Assembly: GCF_014931415.1 (NCBI RefSeq)
Contig: NZ_CP063121.1
Coordinates: 1,488,001 to 1,552,000, forward strand
DNA: 64,000 nucleotides
From: Haemophilus parainfluenzae
GTDB lineage: Bacteria > Pseudomonadota > Gammaproteobacteria > Enterobacterales > Pasteurellaceae
Direction of reading: 5' to 3'
In this document: one piece after another, positions 57,417 through 64,000 of the stretch
How the letters are laid out: every line of letters starts with the position of its first letter
Numbering within the stretch: the stretch's first letter is position 1
Notes under the pieces: model-generated
The model's database searches: none
The model's input: the letters and a program-made list of their open reading frames with translations, nothing else
What the model was told of the DNA's origin: nothing
Program-made: the position numbers and the translations under genes

Positions 57417-59393
57417 TTATGCTCCTTTCGCTTCCGTTACAGGCTTAGCTAGATGAGAAGCCCACAAGTGAGACGGCTCGCCTTCCACAGCGGTTAATAC
57501 CAATTTTTGTTCTGGATTTGCATCTGGTCGTAGTGAACGACTTGCAAAACGGTCACCTGCAGCAAAGTCGTAAGGTGATGGTACACTGCCCGGAATTTGA
57601 TATAAACGTTTCGCACGGACTTCAGTTGAAAGTACAGAGCCCAATAAGCCACGTGTATATTCGTGAGTTGGATTAGCAAGCAATAAGGATGTTGGTGCCA
57701 TTTCGACCACTTGTCCTGCATACATTACGGTAATGTGGTGAGCTAATTGAGCAACCAATGCTAAATCGTGGCTAACAAACACCATTGCAAACCCCAGTTT
57801 TTCACGTAATTCATTCAATAATTTCACCACTTCTGCTTGAACGGTTACGTCTAATGCAGTTGTTGGTTCATCGGCGATTAATAATTTCGGCTCACGAGTT
57901 AATGCCATTGCAATTACCACACGTTGACGTTGACCACCAGAGAGCTCATGCGGATAACGGTTCAATACTTTTTCAGGATCAAGGTGTACCCATTCCAACA
58001 ATTTTTCTGCGGTATGGTGGCTGCCACGTTTGATGAGCTGTGCCATTTGATCTTTGATACGCATTGATGGGTTTAACGCACTTAAAGAGTCTTGGTAAAT
58101 CATCGCAATTTCAGAGCCACGCAATTCACTTAAATTGTGAGAATTAAGCAAGCTATGTTGTTTGCCACTGCGGTCGGTGAAAAGCACTTCCCCAGTGATT
58201 TTGGCTGTTTTTGGTAACAAGCCCATGATAGAGAATGCGGTAATAGATTTACCACAACCAGACTCACCTACTAATCCCATAGTTTCACCTTCATTTACGG
58301 TGAAGCTGATATTATCAACCAATGGAATTTCACCATAACGATTCGGGAAACGAATAGATAAGTTTTTCACTTGTAAAATCGGTTTTGCATTTGGATCTAA
58401 TTGCATACGATTAGTACGTGTGATTTCTTTTTCATGTAATTTGAGTAAGTAACGTTTTAACGCAAGACCTTCAGAAAGCGCCTCTTGTACGTCGGTAGAA
58501 AGACGTTCATCTGATTTACCTTCTGGTTTTTTACCGCCTTTCAAGCGCGGGTTAACCAATGCATCAGTAAGACCTTCTGCTAAGATATTTAAGGCTAATA
58601 CAGTTAAAAGAATCATCACACCAGCAAAGGTTGTTGCCCACCATGCACCGTTTAATACGATATTACGACCTTCAGAAAGAATGTTACCCCATGAAGGATG
58701 CGGTGGTTGTACACCTGCGCCTAAGAAAGAAAGCGAGGCTTCGAATACAATGGCATCAGCCACCATTACGGTTGCAAAAACTAAAACTGGTGCTGCTGTA
58801 TTGCGTACAACGTGTTTAAGAAGAATATAAGTACGGCTACCACCAATAACGCGTTCAGCACGCACATAGTCTTCATCCCATTGTGATACCACGTTCGCAC
58901 GAACCACTCGAGCAAGTTGCGGAGTATAAACCACGGCAATGGTGATGATAATGACCGGTACAGAGTTACCAAAGGTTGCTAATAACACTGCCGCTAATGC
59001 GATACCTGGGAAGGCCATTAAAATATCCATTAAGCGCATGATAATTTCATTGCCCCATTTCTCAGATGTCGCTGCCGTTGCACCTAAAATACTACCGAAA
59101 ATAATGGCACAAGCTACCGCACCTAAACCGATAAATAAGGAGGTTTGCGCACCGTACACAATACGAGAGAAAATATCACGACCAAGTCGATCAGTCCCAA
59201 ACCAATATTCCGCACTTGGAGCACGCATACGTGCGATCACTTCTAATGGATCATGTGTTGCGACCCAAGGGGCAAACACCGCCACTAAAGCAACGAAAAC
59301 TAAGAATAATAATGAAATTTTTGATGCGGTGGAAAGTGCTCGGAATCTCGCACCGCTTGCAGCTAATCGATCTGCTAAACCTTGACGAAACAT
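57417..59393 (-). CDS. Fused permease-ATPase of a peptide-type ABC transporter (DppC-DppD fusion)
   Basis: A 658-residue fusion. Residues about 1-285 are a DppC/OppC-type permease: FWFGTDRLGRDIFSR-like YWFGTDRLGRDIFSR, several membrane helices, and the EAA-type loop YVRAERVIGGSRTYILLKHVVRN. After a charged linker of about 60 residues comes a full ATPase (about 345-658) with Walker A GLVGESGCGKSITA (near 375), signature LSGGQRQRVVIAMAL, Walker B LLIADEPTTALDVT and an oligopeptide C-terminal domain. Its ATG overlaps the upstream permease stop by one base. The sequence crosses the junction without a frameshift, so the fusion is real. Confidence 0.93.
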   Translation of the reverse strand: MFRQGLADRLAASGARFRALSTASKISLLFLVFVALVAVFAPWVATHDPLEVIARMRAPSAEYWFGTDRLGRDIFSRIVYGAQTSLFIGLGAVACAIIFGSILGATAATSEKWGNEIIMRLMDILMAFPGIALAAVLLATFGNSVPVIIITIAVVYTPQLARVVRANVVSQWDEDYVRAERVIGGSRTYILLKHVVRNTAAPVLVFATVMVADAIVFEASLSFLGAGVQPPHPSWGNILSEGRNIVLNGAWWATTFAGVMILLTVLALNILAEGLTDALVNPRLKGGKKPEGKSDERLSTDVQEALSEGLALKRYLLKLHEKEITRTNRMQLDPNAKPILQVKNLSIRFPNRYGEIPLVDNISFTVNEGETMGLVGESGCGKSITAFSIMGLLPKTAKITGEVLFTDRSGKQHSLLNSHNLSELRGSEIAMIYQDSLSALNPSMRIKDQMAQLIKRGSHHTAEKLLEWVHLDPEKVLNRYPHELSGGQRQRVVIAMALTREPKLLIADEPTTALDVTVQAEVVKLLNELREKLGFAMVFVSHDLALVAQLAHHITVMYAGQVVEMAPTSLLLANPTHEYTRGLLGSVLSTEVRAKRLYQIPGSVPSPYDFAAGDRFASRSLRPDANPEQKLVLTAVEGEPSHLWASHLAKPVTEAKGA

Positions 59394-60346
59394 TATAGAC
59401 TCCGAATTTTAGGGTTAATCAACACATAGAGAATATCAACGATAATATTCACTAAAACGAAGGTAAAGGCGATTGTCAAAACCACACCTTGTACTAAGTG
59501 CAAGTCATGGTTGACGATGCCGTTAAAAATCAATTTACCCATGCCAGGTAAGTCAAAGATTTGTTCAATAACCACAGCTCCACCAAGTAAGTAACCTACA
59601 CGTAAGCCTAATACAGTCACAGGTGTAATTAAAGCATTGCGTAATACGTTGTGGCGAATAACGGTTGCATAAGGCACACCATTACCAATCGCTGTTCTCA
59701 CATAGTCTTTATCCATTTCTTCAACCATGGTTGTACGCACCACACGAATTAATGACGCACATACTGGCACAGCAAGCGCAAGAGATGGCAAAATCATGGA
59801 ATTGATATACCCCATTGGGCTTTCGCTGAATGGTACAAAACCACCAGAAGGCAACCAATCTAATTCCAAAGAGAACCATTGAATAAGTAAGATACCTAAC
59901 CAGAATGATGGGGTCGCCACCGCTGCAACAGAGATTAAACGAATCACTTGGTCAACCCAGCTATCACGATAAAGCGCGGCAAGTACACCTAATGAGAAAG
60001 ACACCACTGCCGCAAACACCACACCAATTAAGGTAAGTTGTAAAGTGATTGGGAAAGATTTCGCTAACATGCTACTGATCGGTAATTCTGGAGGCATTGT
60101 CACCCCAAAATCTAATACAAGTAAATTACCTAAGAAACGAAAATATTGAACAAAGAGTGGATCATTTAAACCATGTGATTCACGGTAAAGTTGTTTTGCT
60201 GCTTCACTGGCACTTTCGCCTAATGCCACTGTAGCAGGATCACCCGGCGTGAATTGAAGCACTACAAAGACGAGTGCTGTTACACCAAGTATCATGACCG
60301 GCAAAGCCATCAATCGGCGTAACAATAATCGAAGTATCATTTCCAT
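59393..60346 (-). CDS. Peptide-type ABC transporter permease (DppB/OppB-like)
   Basis: A 317-residue inner-membrane permease with about six helices. The N-terminal FTPGDPATVALGESAS and the cytoplasmic EAA loop (KDYVRTAIGNGVPYATVIRHNVLRNAL) are typical of the DppB family, and RSLMVEEM-like VVRTTMVEEMDKDYV precedes it. It is the first gene of the permease/ATPase operon, with GGAGAGG as ribosome site and its own CRP-type promoter. Confidence 0.94.
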   Translation of the reverse strand: MEMILRLLLRRLMALPVMILGVTALVFVVLQFTPGDPATVALGESASEAAKQLYRESHGLNDPLFVQYFRFLGNLLVLDFGVTMPPELPISSMLAKSFPITLQLTLIGVVFAAVVSFSLGVLAALYRDSWVDQVIRLISVAAVATPSFWLGILLIQWFSLELDWLPSGGFVPFSESPMGYINSMILPSLALAVPVCASLIRVVRTTMVEEMDKDYVRTAIGNGVPYATVIRHNVLRNALITPVTVLGLRVGYLLGGAVVIEQIFDLPGMGKLIFNGIVNHDLHLVQGVVLTIAFTFVLVNIIVDILYVLINPKIRSL

Positions 60347-60374
60347 CTGACCTCTCCTATTCTATTTTGAGAAA

Positions 60375-60394
60375 TTCATTAAATTAAAAATGAA
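60375..60394 (-). repeat. Leader hairpin of the permease operon (copy 2)
   Basis: TTCATT (60375-60380) pairs with AATGAA (60389-60394). The surrounding 45 bases closely resemble the leader of the solute-binding-protein gene, where the same arms occur at 62294-62309. Confidence 0.6.
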
Positions 60395-60433
60395 GTGAAA
60401 CAATCAAATTAAAAAACAAAATGATTTATACAA

Positions 60434-60506
60434 ATCATAATATCCGCTCTATACCCTGTCAATCCAAGTACCTAGGGCAAAGTTCAAATCTGTGATCGGC
60501 TTCACA
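60434..60506 (-). promoter_or_regulatory. Permease-operon promoter with CRP site
   Basis: Minus strand: TTGACA (60462-60457), 17 bases, TATGAT (60439-60434). TGTGATCGGCTTCACA (60491-60506) is a perfect CRP palindrome centred about 71.5 bases before the predicted start. ATGATTT-ATAC-AAATCAT (60421-60438) is an inverted repeat over the -10 region. Confidence 0.85.
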
Positions 60507-60590
60507 AAGATTTTTTTGAAATAAAATAGAGAGCAAAAATGATTGAAAAACAGGGGAAAAAATGACCGCACTTTGGTGTTAAAAAGAAAG

Positions 60591-60618
60591 AAAAAAGGCT
60601 GTTGATTGCTCAACAGCC
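60591..60618 (-). terminator. Terminator after the solute-binding-protein gene
   Basis: GGCTGTTGA-TTGC-TCAACAGCC (60597-60618), followed on the minus strand by TTTTTTCTTTC. It separates the binding protein from the permease operon. Confidence 0.9.
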
Positions 60619-60637
60619 CAAACATTAAAAAGTACTT

Positions 60638-62236
60638 TTATTTACGGCCCACACCGAGGAAAGATAAACCGGTTGTCGCCAATGGTTGATAGCCTTCAAG
60701 ACTGCTATCATCCCATGCAGAAGGAAGTTTACGATGAACAATCGGATAAAGTGGTACTTCAGCCGCAATAATGTTAATCGCTTCTTCCCATGATTTTTTC
60801 GCTTCAGCGTGATCTTTTGCTCTCACAGCTGTATTGAGCAATTCAGTCACTTTCGCAAATTCAGGGGTGTTGCTCCAGCGGAAACGACGTTTCGGCCATA
60901 CATCACCACGATACCACCAGCTTAAAAGCAAGTCTAAGTCATTACCAAACACGGATGGGTCACCCGGTGCAATTGCCACTTCATACACACCTGGATCCAC
61001 GTTGTTGCTGTATAACGCACCAGATTGTAAGTGTTGTAAAGTCACTTTCACACCTGGAATCTTGTTCCAAGACTCTAAAATTAATGGTGCAGATTCTTTC
61101 ACCCAGTCGTGGTCGGTTGCGAGCAATTCAAATTTAAGCTCAGTCACACCTGCTTCTTTCAATAATGCCGCTGCTTTTTCCGGATCATAAGGATATTGAG
61201 TTGATGCCTTAATATAATCTGGGTGAGTGGTTTGTAAGTATGATGTTGCCGCTTCTGCATTACCATCAAATACAATATCAACAAGTTTGTCTGTGTTTAA
61301 ACCATAGTGCAACGCTTGACGTACTTTGGGATTATTAAACGGAGCTTTCTCACAGTTAAACATTAAGAATAGCAAGCCGAAAGATTGAACGGATTGCACT
61401 TGTTGTTTTTTATTTTTTAAACGGCTAATGTCTAAATAAGGTACACTTTCCATTGCTTGAGTACGTTTAGACTCTTGTGCAGTTACACGAGCTGCGGCAT
61501 CAGAAAGTAATAACCAAGACATTTTTTCAACTTGTGCTGGATATTTACCATTGTAAGGTTCATAAGCTTCAAAAACGATTTTGTCATCTTTCACTGCTGA
61601 AACAAATTTGAATGGACCTGAACCAATTGGGTGTGCATCAAATGCAGATTGTCCCACTTTATCGATCACATGTTTCGGTACAATTTTCACACAAGTTAAG
61701 CGGTTAGCAAATAAAGCAAATGGATATTTCAGTTTGAATTCCACCACTTTATCATCCACAGCTTTCACACTTTCAATGAAATCAATAAACATCACGAATA
61801 AAGATTTATTGGCTGGATCCATAATACGATTGAAAGAATACACAACGTCTTCAGTGGTGACTGGTGCGCCATCATGGAAGGTTGCGCCTTCACGTAAAGT
61901 AATACGCCATGTTTTTTCATCAACTTGTTCTGGCTCTTTTCCTGCTAAAGCAAGATAAGGTTCACGAGTTGCAGGATGCAAATCCACCAAACCTTCAAAA
62001 ATATGCAAGTTTGCGGCATAAGGTGAAGCACCGCTTGATGTCATTGGATCAAAACCAGTAGAAAGTGGATAAGCAATCCCCGCTTCAATGGTTTTACCTT
62101 TAATGTCTGCAGCAAAGGCTTTTGGTGCAAATGTGCCTAATGTGCCACTAAATGCAAGACCTGCCCCCACGCCAGCCATTAGCTTCATAAAATGACGACG
62201 AGATTCATTTGTTTCAAAGGAAAAATGCTTTGTCAT
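60638..62236 (-). CDS. Peptide-type solute-binding protein with Tat signal
   Basis: A 532-residue extracellular solute-binding protein of family 5 (DppA/OppA type). The N-terminus holds a twin-arginine motif SRRHFMK at about 12-18, a hydrophobic stretch, and cleavage near AFA (about 42), so export by Tat rather than Sec is likely. The family signatures are [24 protein letters not shown] and the C-terminal region [15 protein letters not shown]. The ligand (peptide, glutathione, haem, nickel) cannot be told. It is transcribed alone and terminated, then followed by its permease/ATPase operon with a matching promoter. Confidence 0.92.
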   Translation of the reverse strand: MTKHFSFETNESRRHFMKLMAGVGAGLAFSGTLGTFAPKAFAADIKGKTIEAGIAYPLSTGFDPMTSSGASPYAANLHIFEGLVDLHPATREPYLALAGKEPEQVDEKTWRITLREGATFHDGAPVTTEDVVYSFNRIMDPANKSLFVMFIDFIESVKAVDDKVVEFKLKYPFALFANRLTCVKIVPKHVIDKVGQSAFDAHPIGSGPFKFVSAVKDDKIVFEAYEPYNGKYPAQVEKMSWLLLSDAAARVTAQESKRTQAMESVPYLDISRLKNKKQQVQSVQSFGLLFLMFNCEKAPFNNPKVRQALHYGLNTDKLVDIVFDGNAEAATSYLQTTHPDYIKASTQYPYDPEKAAALLKEAGVTELKFELLATDHDWVKESAPLILESWNKIPGVKVTLQHLQSGALYSNNVDPGVYEVAIAPGDPSVFGNDLDLLLSWWYRGDVWPKRRFRWSNTPEFAKVTELLNTAVRAKDHAEAKKSWEEAINIIAAEVPLYPIVHRKLPSAWDDSSLEGYQPLATTGLSFLGVGRK

Positions 62237-62293
62237 ACTAAACTCCTGATGAGTAATAAAATCACATTTTGGTTTTTAAACCTAGCCAAACAT

Positions 62294-62309
62294 TTCATTC
62301 GAAAATGAA
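62294..62309 (-). repeat. Leader hairpin of the binding-protein gene (copy 1)
   Basis: TTCATT-CGAA-AATGAA on the plus strand; in the mRNA the loop reads UUCG. The same arms occur in the permease-operon leader (60375-60394). Confidence 0.65.
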
Positions 62310-62348
62310 GTAAAGCAATCAAATCTTAGAATAAAATGATTTCTATCA

Positions 62349-62411
62349 ATCATAATCATCTTCGATTCATTCTGTCAAAGGGGAAATATTGAATGTGTGA
62401 TCTACTTCACA
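62349..62411 (-). promoter_or_regulatory. Binding-protein promoter with CRP site
   Basis: Minus strand: TTGACA (62378-62373), 18 bases, TATGAT (62354-62349). TGTGATCTACTTCACA (62396-62411) is a perfect CRP palindrome centred about 61.5 bases upstream of the predicted start (class I). ATGATT-TCTATC-AATCAT (62336-62353) overlaps the -10. Confidence 0.85.
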
Positions 62412-62588
62412 GAGTTTTTTGCAATTTAAAATAAAAGTTTTTAACTATGCATAATTTATTATAAATAGATTTTAGCTATTGAATCGCTAGATAATATGAA
62501 ATAGCCATCAGAAAAAACAATGCTTATAATGACCGCACTTCCCAAGCAAGGGAACAACATTTTAATCAACAATAAAGAGGAAAATACT

Positions 62589-63071
62589 ATGCCAAAAACA
62601 TCAATCGGTTTAGATAAAAAAGCATCTGAAAAATTAGCAGCAAAATTAAACGAATTATTAGCAACCTATCAAGTATTCTATACCAACGTACGTGGTTACC
62701 ACTGGAATATCAAAGGTGTGAACTTCTTTGAATTACACGCAAAATTTGAAGAAATCTACACGGATTTAGTGGAAAAAGTCGATGAAGTGGCAGAACGTAT
62801 CTTAACTTTAGGTTACACACCACATAACGGTTATTCACAATACTTCAAAGACTCACGTATTAAAGAAGAGTTAGGAGTAAGTGATGCACAATCTTGCTTA
62901 AAAGGCACATTAGAAGGATTAAAAGTATTACTTGAGCAACAACGTGAAATTCTTGAATTAGCAGGTGAATCTGATGATGAAGGTACAGCGTCTCAAATGA
63001 GCGACTACATCAAAGAGCAAGAAAAACTTGTTTGGATGTTCCAAGCCGCTTGCCAAACTTGCTATGCTTAA
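62589..63071 (+). CDS. dps: Dps-family DNA-protecting ferritin
   Basis: Dps forms 12-mers that oxidise ferrous iron with peroxide and protect DNA. From the ATG at 62589 (AGAGGA upstream) the protein has 160 residues; an open frame from 62520 is not supported by the family. The ferroxidase residues are in NVRGYHWNIKG (His) and FFELHAKFEEIYTDLVEKVDEVAERI (His, Asp, Glu). The N-terminus MPKTSIGLDKKASEKLA contains lysines that could contact DNA. It is followed by a terminator. Confidence 0.93.
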   Translation: MPKTSIGLDKKASEKLAAKLNELLATYQVFYTNVRGYHWNIKGVNFFELHAKFEEIYTDLVEKVDEVAERILTLGYTPHNGYSQYFKDSRIKEELGVSDAQSCLKGTLEGLKVLLEQQREILELAGESDDEGTASQMSDYIKEQEKLVWMFQAACQTCYA

Positions 63072-63091
63072 TTAAATATTGATTAAATACG

Positions 63092-63117
63092 AAAGCCGAC
63101 TGATGTCGGCTTTTTAT
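63092..63117 (+). terminator. Terminator after dps
   Basis: AAAGCCGAC-TGAT-GTCGGCTTT plus T-run. It also faces the convergent yjjB. Confidence 0.9.
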
Positions 63118-63120
63118 TTT

Positions 63121-63582
63121 CTATACTACAGGCTTTTGTCGATAGAACAATAGCCCTGGTAAAGCTAAGCCCAAAACAAGGGCTCCCAAAATAAAGCTGG
63201 TATTGATAAAAGAGCTGATCATTTGCTCAAATAATTTATCGGAAAATCCATAATGATGAATTTGTACGATAGCAATCATCGCTTTATAAGCATGAACACC
63301 CGGAATCATTGGAATAATTGCCGCAACGGTAAAGACTTTTGGATGGGCTAAATAGCGATGAGATAAATGCACACCAATAAAACCAATCAAACAAGTGGCA
63401 AAAAAAGTGGCAAAAACAATCGGGACTCCAAAGTGTAATAATAACGTTCTCGTGACATGCCCAAGTGCACCTAAAATAGCACAATACTTTAAGGCCTTAG
63501 GTGGAACATTAAATACCAAGGCAAATCCTACTGCAGGAATGGCTGCAAAAAGCATATCGTCGAGTAAATTCAGTAAAAACAT
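63121..63582 (-). CDS. yjjB: YjjB-like subunit of threonine/serine or succinate exporter
   Basis: A 153-residue membrane protein with about four to five helices (ThrE C-terminal-type, DUF3815). It starts MFLLNLLDDMLFAAIPAVGFALVF at 63582 with GGGTGGGG upstream, inside the tail of the yjjP frame; a TTG at 63606 is possible but unlikely. In E. coli YjjP and YjjB together export succinate, while the fused ThrE of Corynebacterium exports threonine and serine. MIPGVHAYKAMIAIVQIH is the conserved segment. It lies four bases after the yjjP stop. Confidence 0.88.
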   Translation of the reverse strand: MFLLNLLDDMLFAAIPAVGFALVFNVPPKALKYCAILGALGHVTRTLLLHFGVPIVFATFFATCLIGFIGVHLSHRYLAHPKVFTVAAIIPMIPGVHAYKAMIAIVQIHHYGFSDKLFEQMISSFINTSFILGALVLGLALPGLLFYRQKPVV

Positions 63583-63586
63583 CTTA

Positions 63587-64000
63587 TTACCCCACCCAAG
63601 AAACAATATTTAAAAGATTTAATGCAAAGACGATGCCTAAACAAGCACCAAAGGTAAGAACCGTAGCGATGGTCCATCGTCCTATTCCCATATTGACATA
63701 CCCTTTTAAAATATCTGCAAGTGAGTTAATTAATGGGAATCCTGGGACAAGTAATAAAACGCTAGAAGCTAATGCGATATGAGGATCATTGCCTAAACTA
63801 TATTTCAAACTGACACCGGAAATCAGTGAGGCAACAAAAGCGGTAATGGCAAAAACGATGAGTGGATTGTAATGACGCTTAGAAATTTCTTGTCGAACAA
63901 ACATCGCAATGGCAGAAGCAATAAAGGTAATTGCACAAATTGTGATATCTCCACCAGAAAGGTGAGCAAAAGAGGCACAAGATAAACCAATCATAAACAC
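63587..64000 (-). CDS. yjjP: YjjP-like exporter subunit (DUF1212), 5' end outside window
   Basis: The last 137 codons of a ThrE N-terminal-type (DUF1212) membrane protein; the frame is open at the window edge, so the Met at 64000 is not necessarily the start. Helices such as ALASSVLLLVPGFPLINSLADILKG match the family. It pairs with yjjB to form the two-component version of the exporter. Full-length homologues have about 250 residues, so roughly half is present. Confidence 0.87.
   Translation of the reverse strand: MFMIGLSCASFAHLSGGDITICAITFIASAIAMFVRQEISKRHYNPLIVFAITAFVASLISGVSLKYSLGNDPHIALASSVLLLVPGFPLINSLADILKGYVNMGIGRWTIATVLTFGACLGIVFALNLLNIVSWVG

Larger units (their letters stand above)
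62237..62588. other. Divergent regulatory region between binding protein and dps
   Basis: This 352-base stretch has no gene. It holds the binding-protein leader and promoter (62294-62411). On the plus strand, the AT-rich approach to dps has TAGATAAT-like elements near 62488, an uptake signal near 62530, and the ribosome site AGAGGA before the dps ATG. Confidence 0.7.

Noticed and set aside
57785-58033. Open frames antisense to the ABC transporter genes (also 56839-57171 and 58939-59385)
   Set aside because: Located wholly opposite well-supported coding sequence and lacking ribosome sites or family features.

Overview
The window is chromosomal DNA of a Pasteurellaceae bacterium, most likely a Haemophilus species; the two adhesin loci suggest something close to H. 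parainfluenzae, but I cannot fix the species. The main evidence is the very frequent 9-mer AAGTGCGGT and its complement, the Haemophilus-type DNA uptake signal, often placed as inverted pairs that form terminators. AT-rich codon use, MukBEF, FNR, ThiI with a rhodanese domain, and a trp cluster carrying a tautomerase-fold gene agree with this. No phage, plasmid, intact insertion sequence or CRISPR array is visible, and most genes are core metabolism.

Layout. 1-4333: trpE-trpG-(MIF-fold protein)-trpD-trpC on the minus strand behind a TrpR operator. 4417-9752: azoR, thrS with a translational operator that mimics tRNA-Thr, a hexose-phosphate mutarotase, and infC (AUU start)-rpmI-rplT. 9761-14663: xseB-ispA-dxs and thiI. 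14661-18214: yvcK divergent from moaACDE, with a ModE-type site and a Moco riboswitch. 18264-20797: a trimeric autotransporter adhesin preceded by a perfect 11-bp tandem repeat. 20812-33390: aspC, purEK, pepN, pyrD, an S51-fold hydrolase, a PHP nuclease, a LysR regulator, topA and a LOG-family hydrolase. 33395-36461: a DUF4198 periplasmic protein, uspE, fnr and a 32-residue membrane protein. 36493-38279: a second trimeric adhesin. 38660-47809: mukFEB, a DMT transporter and sbcB. 47840-49498: an inverted-repeat-bounded non-coding segment, then two ferritins behind Fur-like repeats. 49649-54533: tRNA-Leu, ttcA-tusE, mop, a SemiSWEET and metE under a MetJ operator. 54566-56463: cdd and a two-gene AT-rich module (SUKH-like protein plus KptA). 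56541-62411: a peptide-type ABC transporter in two transcription units with duplicated CRP-controlled promoters. 62589-64000: dps and a YjjPB-type exporter (partial).

How the genes work together. Molybdenum handling is linked by matching ModE-like sites at moaA and mop plus the Moco riboswitch. Iron storage (two ferritins, Dps) and oxygen sensing (FNR, UspE) form another theme. Sulfur transfer to tRNA is represented by thiI, ttcA and tusE. Translation genes (thrS, infC, rpmI, rplT) carry classical autoregulatory features.

The observations I rate highest are: (1) the duplicated promoter, CRP-site and leader-hairpin cassette in front of the solute-binding protein and its permease/ATPase operon; (2) the 11-bp tandem repeat upstream of the adhesin; (3) the thrS leader, with an anticodon-arm mimic and a possible alternative terminator built from an uptake-signal copy; (4) the SUKH-like/KptA pair; (5) the inverted repeats around the ferritin promoter and the 402-bp segment before it. 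All are read from sequence by eye; no search or folding program was run.
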